Positions 8,087 to 15,413 of a stretch of 64,000 bases of DNA are shown piece after piece. Each line of letters opens with the position of its first letter. The first letter of the stretch is position 1. The stretch covers positions 186,001-250,000 of the forward strand of contig NZ_LIQG01000017.1 of the NCBI RefSeq assembly GCF_001418015.1, written 5' to 3'. The position numbers were made by a program, and so were the translations under genes. This DNA comes from Lacinutrix mariniflava (GTDB lineage: Bacteria; Bacteroidota; Bacteroidia; Flavobacteriales; Flavobacteriaceae). The notes beneath the pieces were generated by a model. The model was not told the DNA's origin and made no database searches. It was given only the letters and a program-made list of their open reading frames with translations.

Positions 8087-8822
8087 CTAAAAAAACTTTT
8101 TCTCAATATCCTCAGGTTTTACAACTTCCGTTTTTGCTATAAAATTCATGAGAAGATAAATGGCCATTATATGACAAATAATGATTAGTACAGTAAAAGT
8201 TTTACTAAAGATTAAAAACTCATTAATTGGAACGAGTACAATTTGACAAAAAGTAAAAATACCAGAGGCTAGTAAAATTGTACCATTATTATAATTATCA
8301 TTTATATAAATAATTGCGAATGTAATGGTATAAACAATTAGACTTAAAGTGGCTAAAAAGATAAAAAAGATGTGATTATCCGGAATAGAGTATATAAGTA
8401 GTTCCAGAATATTATATAAAATATAGGTAATTAATATAACACTAACTATAACTGGGAAAGATAGTAACGACCTAACTTTTCCTTTATGTAAGTATTTTTT
8501 GAGAACAAATGCACAGCATATTAAATATAGAGAAGCGAATAGCGCAATCCATTCGAAACAGCTTTCAAAGCAATAAAGCGAGAGTATATCTGAAGTTAAT
8601 GTTGCAAATAAGGCAAACACAAAAAATGGGTTAGCCTTTTTTTAGTCAGACTTAAGTACTTTAAAATTATTGAAACAATTACAATAGGTGTTACATATAA
8701 TAATTGAGCCTTGTCAAAAAGAATGCTCACAACAATAGATGCCAAAAAGGAAAGGTAAAATATAATATCAATAGCATTCGTGTTTTTAAAAAAACGAGTA
8801 CTAATAGATTCTTTTTTTTCAT
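8087..8822 (-). pseudogene. Multi-pass membrane protein gene (YhhN-like?), disrupted by two homopolymer frameshifts
   Basis: The open part (8620 down to 8087) encodes 177 residues with about six helices. Reading upstream on the minus strand, the same protein clearly continues in another frame (DIIFYLSFLASIVVSILFD, then LYVTPIVIVSIILKYLS). The two frames join if the A7 tract (plus strand T at 8637-8643) had one more base, giving SLTKKKANPFF. A second single-base gain in an A8 tract (plus strand T at 8812-8819) would join the frame to an ATG at 8822-8820, giving MKKKESIST. Two one-base contractions therefore separate this from an intact protein of about 245 residues. The pattern of 7-8 helices with a conserved late acidic/Asn helix vaguely recalls the YhhN/lysoplasmalogenase family; that is tentative. 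Confidence 0.6.
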
Positions 8823-8987
8823 TTAATGAAGGCTTTACTGTGTTTGCATCAATCCAAAGATATTAATTAGTTTCTATACATGGAAATAGTATACAACTAT
8901 TATAATGTATAATAGTAACATAAAAGGAATTGAACACTATTTATAATGTGTTTTACAAATTAAGTCAATTGGTTAAATTCTCTTATT

Positions 8988-9051
8988 GGTAGACTTCATA
9001 TAGCTATTCGTCTATTTACTTTTTCAAATACATTTTATACTTATACATTTA
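8988..9051 (+). promoter_or_regulatory. LytTR-type operator and promoter without a downstream gene
   Basis: Two direct motifs 21 bp apart, GGTAGAC (8988) and CGTCTAT (9009). A -7-like box TACATTTA (9044-9051) begins 35 bp after the start of the second motif. The stretch from about 9000 to 9090 aligns with the DUF6515-like promoter and leader (7316-7427), for example sharing GTCTATTT, TTTAAACTA and a leader ending ATTAATT. No ATG follows before the terminator at 9124-9160. Confidence 0.6.
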
Positions 9052-9056
9052 AACTA

Positions 9057-9165
9057 TTAGAACAAAATATAGTCTAAATATAAAAATAAAGATTAATTGA
9101 TTTGGTTGGTTAATTAATAGTAGAAAAGGAGAATGGTTTTTTTATAACTGTTCTCCTTTTTGTTT
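9057..9165 (+). ncRNA. ORF-less transcript: vestige of a DUF6515-like unit or a small RNA
   Basis: From the predicted start (about 9057) to the terminator the unit is about 105 nt with no ATG. Its 5' half matches the leader of the DUF6515-like gene. From about 9095 it matches that gene's 3' untranslated region (GGTTGGTTAATTAATAGT versus GATTGGTTAATAGT) including the terminator hairpin. The whole coding sequence is thus missing while promoter, operator and terminator remain. It could be a dead remnant or a LytTR-controlled small RNA; sequence alone cannot decide. Confidence 0.35.
9124..9162 (+). terminator. Intrinsic terminator of the ORF-less unit
   Basis: A 10-bp perfect stem (AAAAGGAGAA 9124-9133, TTCTCCTTTT 9151-9160) followed by TGTTTTC. 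It is homologous in position and shape to the terminator at 8034-8066. Confidence 0.75.
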
Positions 9166-9208
9166 TCTAACAAACAGAAATAGTTACTATCGATAGGATA
9201 TAACATGA

Positions 9209-9486
9209 TGTAACACATGCGGGAGTCCTATTAGTTTGGACAATTCCTCAGAGAAAAGATGTAAAAACACAATTGAAGATTCAAATTTAGACTTAATTAT
9301 TAGATTACAGTTTGTATCATACTTTAGAAATAATGACGAAAATAACAAACTAGAATGTGGTTTTATTACTCAAGAATTAAAAGAAACTCAAAAAAAAGTA
9401 GTTCAAAAAAAAATGGGATTATTATTGAGGATACCGCCGAATGCATGTTAAATGAGAACTTGGTAATTCAATTGCATTATAATTGA
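9209..9486 (+). pseudogene. Decayed small ORF with a CxxCG start and a poly-A frameshift
   Basis: An open frame runs from 9209 to the stop at 9451, with only a TTG (9236) as a possible start. It begins with a zinc-ribbon-like stretch CNTCGSPISLDNSSEKRC. At an A9 tract (9405-9413) the reading could switch to a second frame that continues as NGIIIEDTAECMLNENLV and ends at 9486; one extra A would join them. No family recognised. The missing start codon and the frame switch suggest a remnant, consistent with the decay of the neighbouring genes. It may also be non-coding. Confidence 0.3.
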
Positions 9487-9541
9487 ATGCATTTGTTTAA
9501 ATTCGTGTTCATCTACCATATCAAGACATATCATATTTATA

Positions 9542-11380
9542 ATGGCCTATCACTCTTCAGAAAATGATACTTTAAACTTATCAAACCAATCGCTAAAAAC
9601 GGTACCTAAAAGCATTTTAGAGAATCCCAATCTAAGAGTACTTAATTTAAAAAATAACCAGCTTACAGAGTTACCAGATTTTATTACAGAATTAAAGTAT
9701 TTAGAAGTACTAAAACTTCGAAATAACAACTTTAAAATTGCGCCAGAAATAATACTTAAGTTTAGAAATTTAAAAACACTATCGCTTTCCGAAAATGAGA
9801 TTACAATTATTCCAGAGTCTTTTAAAGCATTGTCTAATCTAGAAGATTTCGATTTTGGATCTAATCCGTTAATAGACTTCCCGCAATGGATTGATAAATT
9901 ATATAGATTAAAAGACCTTGGAATCTACGATCTTAAATTAGAACATTTACCAGATGTTGTTACGCGAATAAGATATTTGGAAACACTTTCATTAGATGGT
10001 AATAATTTAATAACGCTTCCAAATGCTATAGGTAATTTACGCTATCTAAAAAATATATGGGCAGAAGGCAATTGCTTTGAATCTTTACCAGAAAATTTTG
10101 GCGATTTAAGACAATTGGAAAAAGCTAGTTTTGGCGTAAGTAAAATTAAAGCACTTCCAGAATCTATTAGTAATTTAAGACAATTAGAATATTTAAATGT
10201 AAGCGAGAATAACATTAAAAAGTTACCTGAAAATATAGGTATGCTTAGTCATTTAACTTGGTTAGATATTAGTTTTAATGAAATAACCACGTTACCAAGT
10301 TCGTTTTCGAGATTAAATATTAAAGATTTAGATTTTTTGTTTAGTAGAAACCCATTCGATGATGCTACTAAACGAGAAATTAAAAAGTTATTCCCTAATA
10401 CTGATGCTTCCGAATTAGAATTTAATGAACCAGAACCTAATGATCCAGAAAAAGAATTTATTGGGCCAGAAAACAAAAAGACTTTAGTTTCTAAAAGTGA
10501 AGAAAAACCTGTATTCGCAACACGGAGTGTAAGCGAAGAGACGATTAGTAAAAACCATAAAAGAGTTAAAAAACAGTTCAGTTCGCCTGCTCCAATAATT
10601 GCAATCATATTATTTGCGGTATTAATAATTACCTTTTTTGTTACTACATTAAGCGAAAAAAAGCCAGTTACAGAAATTACTTCTCAAGAGGCAGAAATTA
10701 CGGATCAAGGAGCAAGTAACGAACATTATAGCGCCTTTATTAAATATAGAAAACACCGTGAAAAAATACTACGAAAAAATAGATTTATTTATGTCTATAC
10801 CAACGATACTAAGCATTTAAGAGCTACAGTACAACCTAATATAGAATTTAGTATAAGTTCTCATGCGCCTTATTACTCAAAAGAACGCGAAAAAACAGAT
10901 GCGTTAAATGCGTTATTTAATGATAAGAGTTTGGGATACAATGTTATCTTAAATAACAAACGTGCTAGATTTACTCAAAGTAAAATATACGATTCTGTTT
11001 TTAATAAGGAAACACCCAAAAAATATAATCTCGTTGTCGATTATAAAATGGGTAAAGACGAAATTGAAATTAGAAAAAAATATGCAGATAAAGGCCTAAA
11101 TACTAATAGTAAAGGCAGCAACAAGCTTCATAATACTCAAAGAATAGTGCTTACAAGTCAAGTGCTTTCGGATAGAGAAATTAATACTGAATTTAAAAGT
11201 ATTACAGCACCAATTTTAAATTTAGACGCTAAAGATTATCGTTTTTACTTTTCTCCACACGATAATAATTATAGTGATAAAGCTTTTAATGACGCCATAT
11301 TAGATCTTGAAGCTATGTTTTTAAAAATAAATAATAAACATAGTCTTGGGAAAATTTATAGGTTAACTTTAAGTAGATAA
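9542..11380 (+). CDS. Leucine-rich-repeat protein with a single transmembrane helix
   Basis: A 612-aa protein. Residues 10-270 form about eleven LRRs of 23 residues (pattern LxxLxLxxNxLxxLPxxIxxLxx, e.g. LRVLNLKNNQLTELPDFI). There is no signal peptide. A linker of about 80 residues rich in Glu/Pro/Asn/Ser leads to one hydrophobic helix (about 349-371, IIAIILFAVLIITFFVTTL). A C-terminal domain of about 240 residues, Lys/Asn/Tyr-rich and unrecognised, would lie outside the cytoplasm if the LRRs are inside. LRRs of this plant/Roc type bind proteins or ligands. The topology suggests a sensor spanning the inner membrane. An aspartic-protease gene follows in the same direction, 139 bp after. Confidence 0.82.
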   Translation: MAYHSSENDTLNLSNQSLKTVPKSILENPNLRVLNLKNNQLTELPDFITELKYLEVLKLRNNNFKIAPEIILKFRNLKTLSLSENEITIIPESFKALSNLEDFDFGSNPLIDFPQWIDKLYRLKDLGIYDLKLEHLPDVVTRIRYLETLSLDGNNLITLPNAIGNLRYLKNIWAEGNCFESLPENFGDLRQLEKASFGVSKIKALPESISNLRQLEYLNVSENNIKKLPENIGMLSHLTWLDISFNEITTLPSSFSRLNIKDLDFLFSRNPFDDATKREIKKLFPNTDASELEFNEPEPNDPEKEFIGPENKKTLVSKSEEKPVFATRSVSEETISKNHKRVKKQFSSPAPIIAIILFAVLIITFFVTTLSEKKPVTEITSQEAEITDQGASNEHYSAFIKYRKHREKILRKNRFIYVYTNDTKHLRATVQPNIEFSISSHAPYYSKEREKTDALNALFNDKSLGYNVILNNKRARFTQSKIYDSVFNKETPKKYNLVVDYKMGKDEIEIRKKYADKGLNTNSKGSNKLHNTQRIVLTSQVLSDREINTEFKSITAPILNLDAKDYRFYFSPHDNNYSDKAFNDAILDLEAMFLKINNKHSLGKIYRLTLSR

Positions 11381-11519
11381 TAATAACTCTTAATTATTAG
11401 AAGTTAACAATTAGTTATCACTATAATTATTGAGACATTAACAAATTCTTAATTAATAATAAATCTATAATTAGCATTTTTGTTTTGTAAAACCAATAAA
11501 TATGATGCCTTATTAAAAC

Positions 11520-12722
11520 ATTAAGCTTGTTTGTATTCTTTTAATAACACTCCAATCTTCTTTATTATGTTCTTCTCAAAATATAAATAAACTATTAAAA
11601 AAAGGTAGTGTTGAAGATAAAGATTACACTACAACCTTTAAATACGAACCTTATGGTAATGCTATAATTGTTAAGGTATTAATTAAAAATAAAGAATACC
11701 GTTTATTGTTTGATACAGGCGCAGTTACTGCTATTTCACCAAGAATGGTTGAGGAATTAAATTTAGAGACTTTAGGTAAAAAAGAAGTTTTTGATATCAG
11801 TACAACGTCTAGAGTATTAGACTTTGTAAAAATAGATACTATACATTTTAATTCGATTAATTTTTTAAATACAATTGCAGTTGTACTTGATATTGAAACT
11901 GTAAAAGATTTTAAATGCTTAAAAATAGACGGTTTTTTAGGTGCTAATTTCATGATGAATTCTATTTGGGAAATAGATATGGTTAAACAAGAGATTACAT
12001 TTACAAATACTATCGATTCTATTACTATTCCCGAAAACGCGCCTTATTCTAAAATTTTTATTGGGTACGATGGTACACCTGCGATTACATCTTTTTTAGG
12101 TAAGGAAAAATTATACAGTACTATTATAGATTACGGTTATGGTGGTGGTATTTCTCTTTTTTCTTATGATTTTAAAAATCTATTAAGCAAAAACCCGGAA
12201 ATTAAATACATCAAAAATAATGGTAGCAATTTAGCAGGTGTTTATGGAGATATAAAAACCTCGAAATCTTATAAGGCCATTGTAGATAATTTTAAAACAG
12301 GAAAATTTGAGGCTCCAAATACGCTTATTTCTTTTGGCGAAATAGAATCGAGGGTTATTGGTGCAGGATTTTTAAAAAATTATAAAGTGGTTTTAAGTTG
12401 GAAACATCGTAAAGCATGGTTTATTGACAATGTTAAACCAGAAGAAAAAATAACAGTTAAAGCTAACGGATTTAGGTTTAGACTTGAAGAACAATCCGTA
12501 TTTATCAGTTCAATTTATGAAAATTCTGAAGCAGAACAAAAAGGTTTAAAAATTGATGATAAAATTTTAAGTATAAACGATTTTGATTATACAAATGTTA
12601 CTGACGAAAAATGGTGTGAGATATTAGCGACCAATCATTCAGACAAGCAACAAATTACTATAGAAACAAATGGTGAAGAACGAACTGTGCTTGTAGAAAG
12701 GCAAGTTTTATTGTCAAATTAA
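11520..12722 (+). CDS. Retropepsin-like aspartic protease with C-terminal PDZ domain, apparent ATT start
   Basis: A 400-aa protein if it starts at ATT 11520. The catalytic motif is LLFDTGAVTAIS (about residues 61-72), as in pepsin-like/retropepsin families. A second half-domain follows (DYGYGGGISLFS), and a PDZ domain occupies about 315-398 (SIYENSEAEQKGLKIDDKILSIN). The frame is closed by a TAA at 11514-11516, and the first triplet after it giving a sensible N-terminus is ATT AAG CTT. This yields a classic signal peptide (KLVCILLITLQSSLLCSSQ), so export is clear although no ATG, GTG or TTG is available before the active site. A shorter start at TTG 11706 would remove part of the active-site strand. 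It is probably a periplasmic protease, perhaps acting with the LRR protein upstream. Confidence 0.78.
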   Translation: MKLVCILLITLQSSLLCSSQNINKLLKKGSVEDKDYTTTFKYEPYGNAIIVKVLIKNKEYRLLFDTGAVTAISPRMVEELNLETLGKKEVFDISTTSRVLDFVKIDTIHFNSINFLNTIAVVLDIETVKDFKCLKIDGFLGANFMMNSIWEIDMVKQEITFTNTIDSITIPENAPYSKIFIGYDGTPAITSFLGKEKLYSTIIDYGYGGGISLFSYDFKNLLSKNPEIKYIKNNGSNLAGVYGDIKTSKSYKAIVDNFKTGKFEAPNTLISFGEIESRVIGAGFLKNYKVVLSWKHRKAWFIDNVKPEEKITVKANGFRFRLEEQSVFISSIYENSEAEQKGLKIDDKILSINDFDYTNVTDEKWCEILATNHSDKQQITIETNGEERTVLVERQVLLSN

Positions 12723-12862
12723 ATGTTTTTAAAAATCCGTCTCTTTATTTTTAATAAAATTAAGTTTTCTAAATAAAACAATAGGAGAGAGGTTATTATT
12801 TTAAACTCTTAAAAGTGAGTATAGTTTGTATGTAAATCACTTAAAATAAAAAAGATTTATAA

Positions 12863-12870
12863 TATTTTTG
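12863..12870 (+). promoter_or_regulatory. -7 promoter box of the DUF6642-like gene
   Basis: TATTTTTG matches TAnnTTTG exactly and lies 31 nt before the TTG start at 12902. No -33 element at the usual distance. Confidence 0.45.
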
Positions 12871-12901
12871 TACTTTATATATTTAGCATAAACTCTAAGA
12901 T

Positions 12902-13501
12902 TTGTTAGAAAAAAGACAACAATTACCGCAAGAAGAATTAATAGATACAGATTATTTTATTTTCTGTTTAGAAGCAGTTCAAGATGTAGAAATTGATACC
13001 GTTACAGAAGCTCAAAAAAAGTTAGAACAATTAACCTTGCAATATGGTGTAGATAGTATTTATAATACATGCGACACTATTGAAGGATTAGAAACGAGTA
13101 TAAATCGATTGGTCTTAGACGATCATAATTATAAAGATTATGAAATAATTTACTTTATTATACCAGGCGAAGGAAATAACATTTGTTTAAACGATTACTA
13201 TTATAGTCTACAGGAAATTGCCGAAATCTTTGAAGGACGATTAGAAGGCAAAATTTTACATTTCTCAAATGTTAAAGTTCTAGATTTAGACGAAGAGGAA
13301 GCTCAATATTTTTTGGATGTCACAGGCGCAAAAGGTATTTCTGGATACGGTAATAAAAGTATTGGAATAACCAGCTCAAATCTTGATATTGCATTCTTCA
13401 ACTTATTTAATGAAGATGATAATATGTTAGATGTCGTAGAAGAGCTGCATCAAAAACATTATAAAATGTGTAAACTACTCGATTTTAGATTGTATTATTA
13501 A
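12902..13501 (+). CDS. Hypothetical CHAT-fold-like protein (DUF6642-like)
   Basis: A 199-aa cytosolic protein starting at TTG (the frame is closed by a TAA just upstream at 12896, and no ATG occurs near). The layout matches what I know of DUF6642: an FIFCLE opening strand, a helix-rich spacer, IYFIIPGEGNNICLND where related proteins have a His-Gly (FHG), then a strand with hydrophobics, a helix, and TGAKGISGYGNKSIGITSS near the end. This is the general plan of caspase-like CHAT domains. Here the catalytic His position reads Pro-Gly and no Cys follows the second strand (VKVLDLDEEEA), so if the fold is right the protein is probably an inactive relative. It has its own -7 box. Function unknown. 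Confidence 0.6.
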   Translation: MLEKRQQLPQEELIDTDYFIFCLEAVQDVEIDTVTEAQKKLEQLTLQYGVDSIYNTCDTIEGLETSINRLVLDDHNYKDYEIIYFIIPGEGNNICLNDYYYSLQEIAEIFEGRLEGKILHFSNVKVLDLDEEEAQYFLDVTGAKGISGYGNKSIGITSSNLDIAFFNLFNEDDNMLDVVEELHQKHYKMCKLLDFRLYY

Positions 13502-13595
13502 CTAAGTTTCTTTAAATGTAGGTATTGTTTTCTTTTAAAAGATAACAATAAAACTATTGGTTTTAATGTTATAAAGACATTTTATATAACGTCGT

Positions 13596-13622
13596 ATTAT
13601 AATTCTTTTTTTGAATTATAAT
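13596..13622. repeat. AT-rich inverted repeat between convergent genes
   Basis: A perfect stem of about 10 bp (TTATAATTC / GAATTATAA) with a T-rich loop. It may act as a weak terminator between the genes ending at 13501 and 13715. The rest of the 213-bp gap shows nothing recognisable. Confidence 0.4.
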
Positions 13623-13714
13623 TAATATTATGTAAAATAGAATATTTTAAACCTCACATAATAATAACTAAACATCCTCCACCAGACAAATTATAAGAAT
13701 AGTAATAAAGGCAA

Positions 13715-14455
13715 CTAATCATTAAAATTAGGATGGTATTTTAATCTCCGTTTTTGAGAACCCTCAATACTTTGTGTATTTCCTTTTAAAATAATGCGTT
13801 TGCCATTTAAGTGAATAGTCTTAACGGTATCTAATTCCGTTTTTTTATTTTCCTGAATGGCTAGAATCCGTTTACTTTTAATAAACCGAATTGGAATACT
13901 ATATACATCTCTTAAAGTTACTAACTGATTATTAATTGGTGTGTCATCTTTCGTTTTGCTCAATAATGTAGAAATTATATAATCGCAAGCTTTATTATTT
14001 CTTGGAGTCATTTGCAATGTTAACGTTTCATTTTTATTAGTAAATACTATAGCATTCTGCTTCATTATTCCGAAGTAAACATTTTCTAAATCATTAGCAA
14101 AAACATAGTTTTTATGTAATTCAGTATTAAAATTATCAGGTTCCATGTCAAAACTTCTATCGGTTTTAGTTGTTAGATAAATAACTTTATCTCCTTGTTT
14201 TTCGATTAATAAATACAATTCTTCTCTTACTTGCGTACCATTAACCGCTAGTATATTATTGGGTTTGCAATGGTCATCACAACTTAAAAAACGCTCACTA
14301 CCTTCTACCTCTATTTTTTCGCATAATCTAAAAACATAAATACTATAGTTAGAAACATCTATAACAGCTTTAGTCGCTATCTTATAAGTATTTGCACAGG
14401 CATTTATCATTAAAAAACCAATACCAACAACCACTATTTTTAATACCGTTTTCAT
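13715..14455 (-). CDS. Hypothetical lipoprotein
   Basis: A 246-aa protein with a lipoprotein signal peptide (lipobox MINAC, Cys20). The body contains paired cysteines at C48 and in LSCDDHC, and many beta-strand patterns (VYLTTKTDRSFDMEP, RIILKGNTQSIEG). No family recognised. It is the last gene of a three-gene minus-strand operon: its ATG overlaps the stop of the upstream secreted protein gene by 4 bp (14452-14455), so the two are translationally coupled. The context suggests an envelope partner of that protein. Confidence 0.7.
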   Translation of the reverse strand: MKTVLKIVVVGIGFLMINACANTYKIATKAVIDVSNYSIYVFRLCEKIEVEGSERFLSCDDHCKPNNILAVNGTQVREELYLLIEKQGDKVIYLTTKTDRSFDMEPDNFNTELHKNYVFANDLENVYFGIMKQNAIVFTNKNETLTLQMTPRNNKACDYIISTLLSKTKDDTPINNQLVTLRDVYSIPIRFIKSKRILAIQENKKTELDTVKTIHLNGKRIILKGNTQSIEGSQKRRLKYHPNFND

Positions 14456-15411
14456 AATTGATTTTTATAATTAAACGACTCAAAAGCACCACCAACAGCA
14501 ATACGATAACCATAAAAATAATCGGGATGGTATGGAATATCTCTACTAAAATGAAGAATATCTTGTACATCCCAAACATTAACATCGTACGCGGAAATGT
14601 AGCCTGAAAAATTATGATTAAAACTGCTCGCGGCTAATGTCCATTGTTGCTGATTGAAACCAAAAACAGATTTGTTTTTATAAGGAATGTGGTCAAGTTG
14701 TAATTTATCGCCAGCATCGAAGGCAAAAGGCTGCCAACCTGTAAACTTATGAAAACTCAATGCTATTAAATTTAAATATGCTTGCGATTTTAAATGCGCG
14801 GAAAGTACTAATCCGCCAGTATAATAACGATCTTTTTTATCTCCAAAAATATTTAAAACTGGTCCACCATCATTATAATAAGATAGTTGTACTGTTCTAG
14901 CTACGTTTAAATTAAAGAAACCTAAACGTTGGGTACTTCGGTTTTTGTCTGGATTAAAAATAATATTAGATCCAATAGACACCGAGTGTTTAAAGGTGTT
15001 TTGCAAAGGATTGGCAGTAAAATCGGCAAAGTGATATAATGGTACTATCCTATCCTCTAGTCTATTTATTGCTGTAATATTTTGACCTCCAATGGTTAGT
15101 GTAGCATTCGTGAAAAAGTCTAAAAACAGACTGTTTTTATAGTCTCTACTTAAATTACTTCCTAAAATCCCACGATTATAGAGCATCACTCCCAAATGAG
15201 CTGTTGGTAAAATACCAAATCCGTTATTATTAATGCCTACATAATTGCCAATACCACCTGCAGCACTAGCTCTAAACTTTAGCTGGTATCCATTCTGAAC
15301 TTCGGCAGTTAATGTAATACCAAAACCAAGACGCAAATTGTCGATAGTATGAGATTGCGCTGTGCCTAATTTAAAAATAACAAACAATAAAATAATAGCT
15401 ATGTTTTTCAT
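14452..15411 (-). CDS. Secreted beta-strand-rich protein, possible outer-membrane barrel
   Basis: A 319-aa protein with a signal peptide (residues 1-18, cut near GTAQ-S). The rest alternates short amphipathic beta-strands with Gly/Asn turns and ends in aromatic-rich strands (YGYRIAVGGAFESFNY), which fits a small outer-membrane barrel. The central motifs SYYNDGGP and DRYYTGGL remind me of the Bacteroidota polymorphic toxin type 23 fold, but this is a weak likeness and would need a profile search. The gene starts 2 bp after the stop of the M19-like hydrolase gene and overlaps the lipoprotein gene by 4 bp, so all three are co-expressed. Confidence 0.6.
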   Translation of the reverse strand: MKNIAIILLFVIFKLGTAQSHTIDNLRLGFGITLTAEVQNGYQLKFRASAAGGIGNYVGINNNGFGILPTAHLGVMLYNRGILGSNLSRDYKNSLFLDFFTNATLTIGGQNITAINRLEDRIVPLYHFADFTANPLQNTFKHSVSIGSNIIFNPDKNRSTQRLGFFNLNVARTVQLSYYNDGGPVLNIFGDKKDRYYTGGLVLSAHLKSQAYLNLIALSFHKFTGWQPFAFDAGDKLQLDHIPYKNKSVFGFNQQQWTLAASSFNHNFSGYISAYDVNVWDVQDILHFSRDIPYHPDYFYGYRIAVGGAFESFNYKNQL

Positions 15412-15413
15412 TT

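Noticed and set aside
9188-9236. Fifth LytTR operator
   Set aside because: TATCGAT at 9188 resembles the 4809 site and its flanks, but the following 21-bp positions (TGTAACA, ATTAGTT) do not fit and no -7 box follows at the right distance.
10249-10608. Minus-strand 119-residue ORF inside the LRR gene
   Set aside because: Ser/Leu-rich shadow of the coding strand with no start context or homology features.
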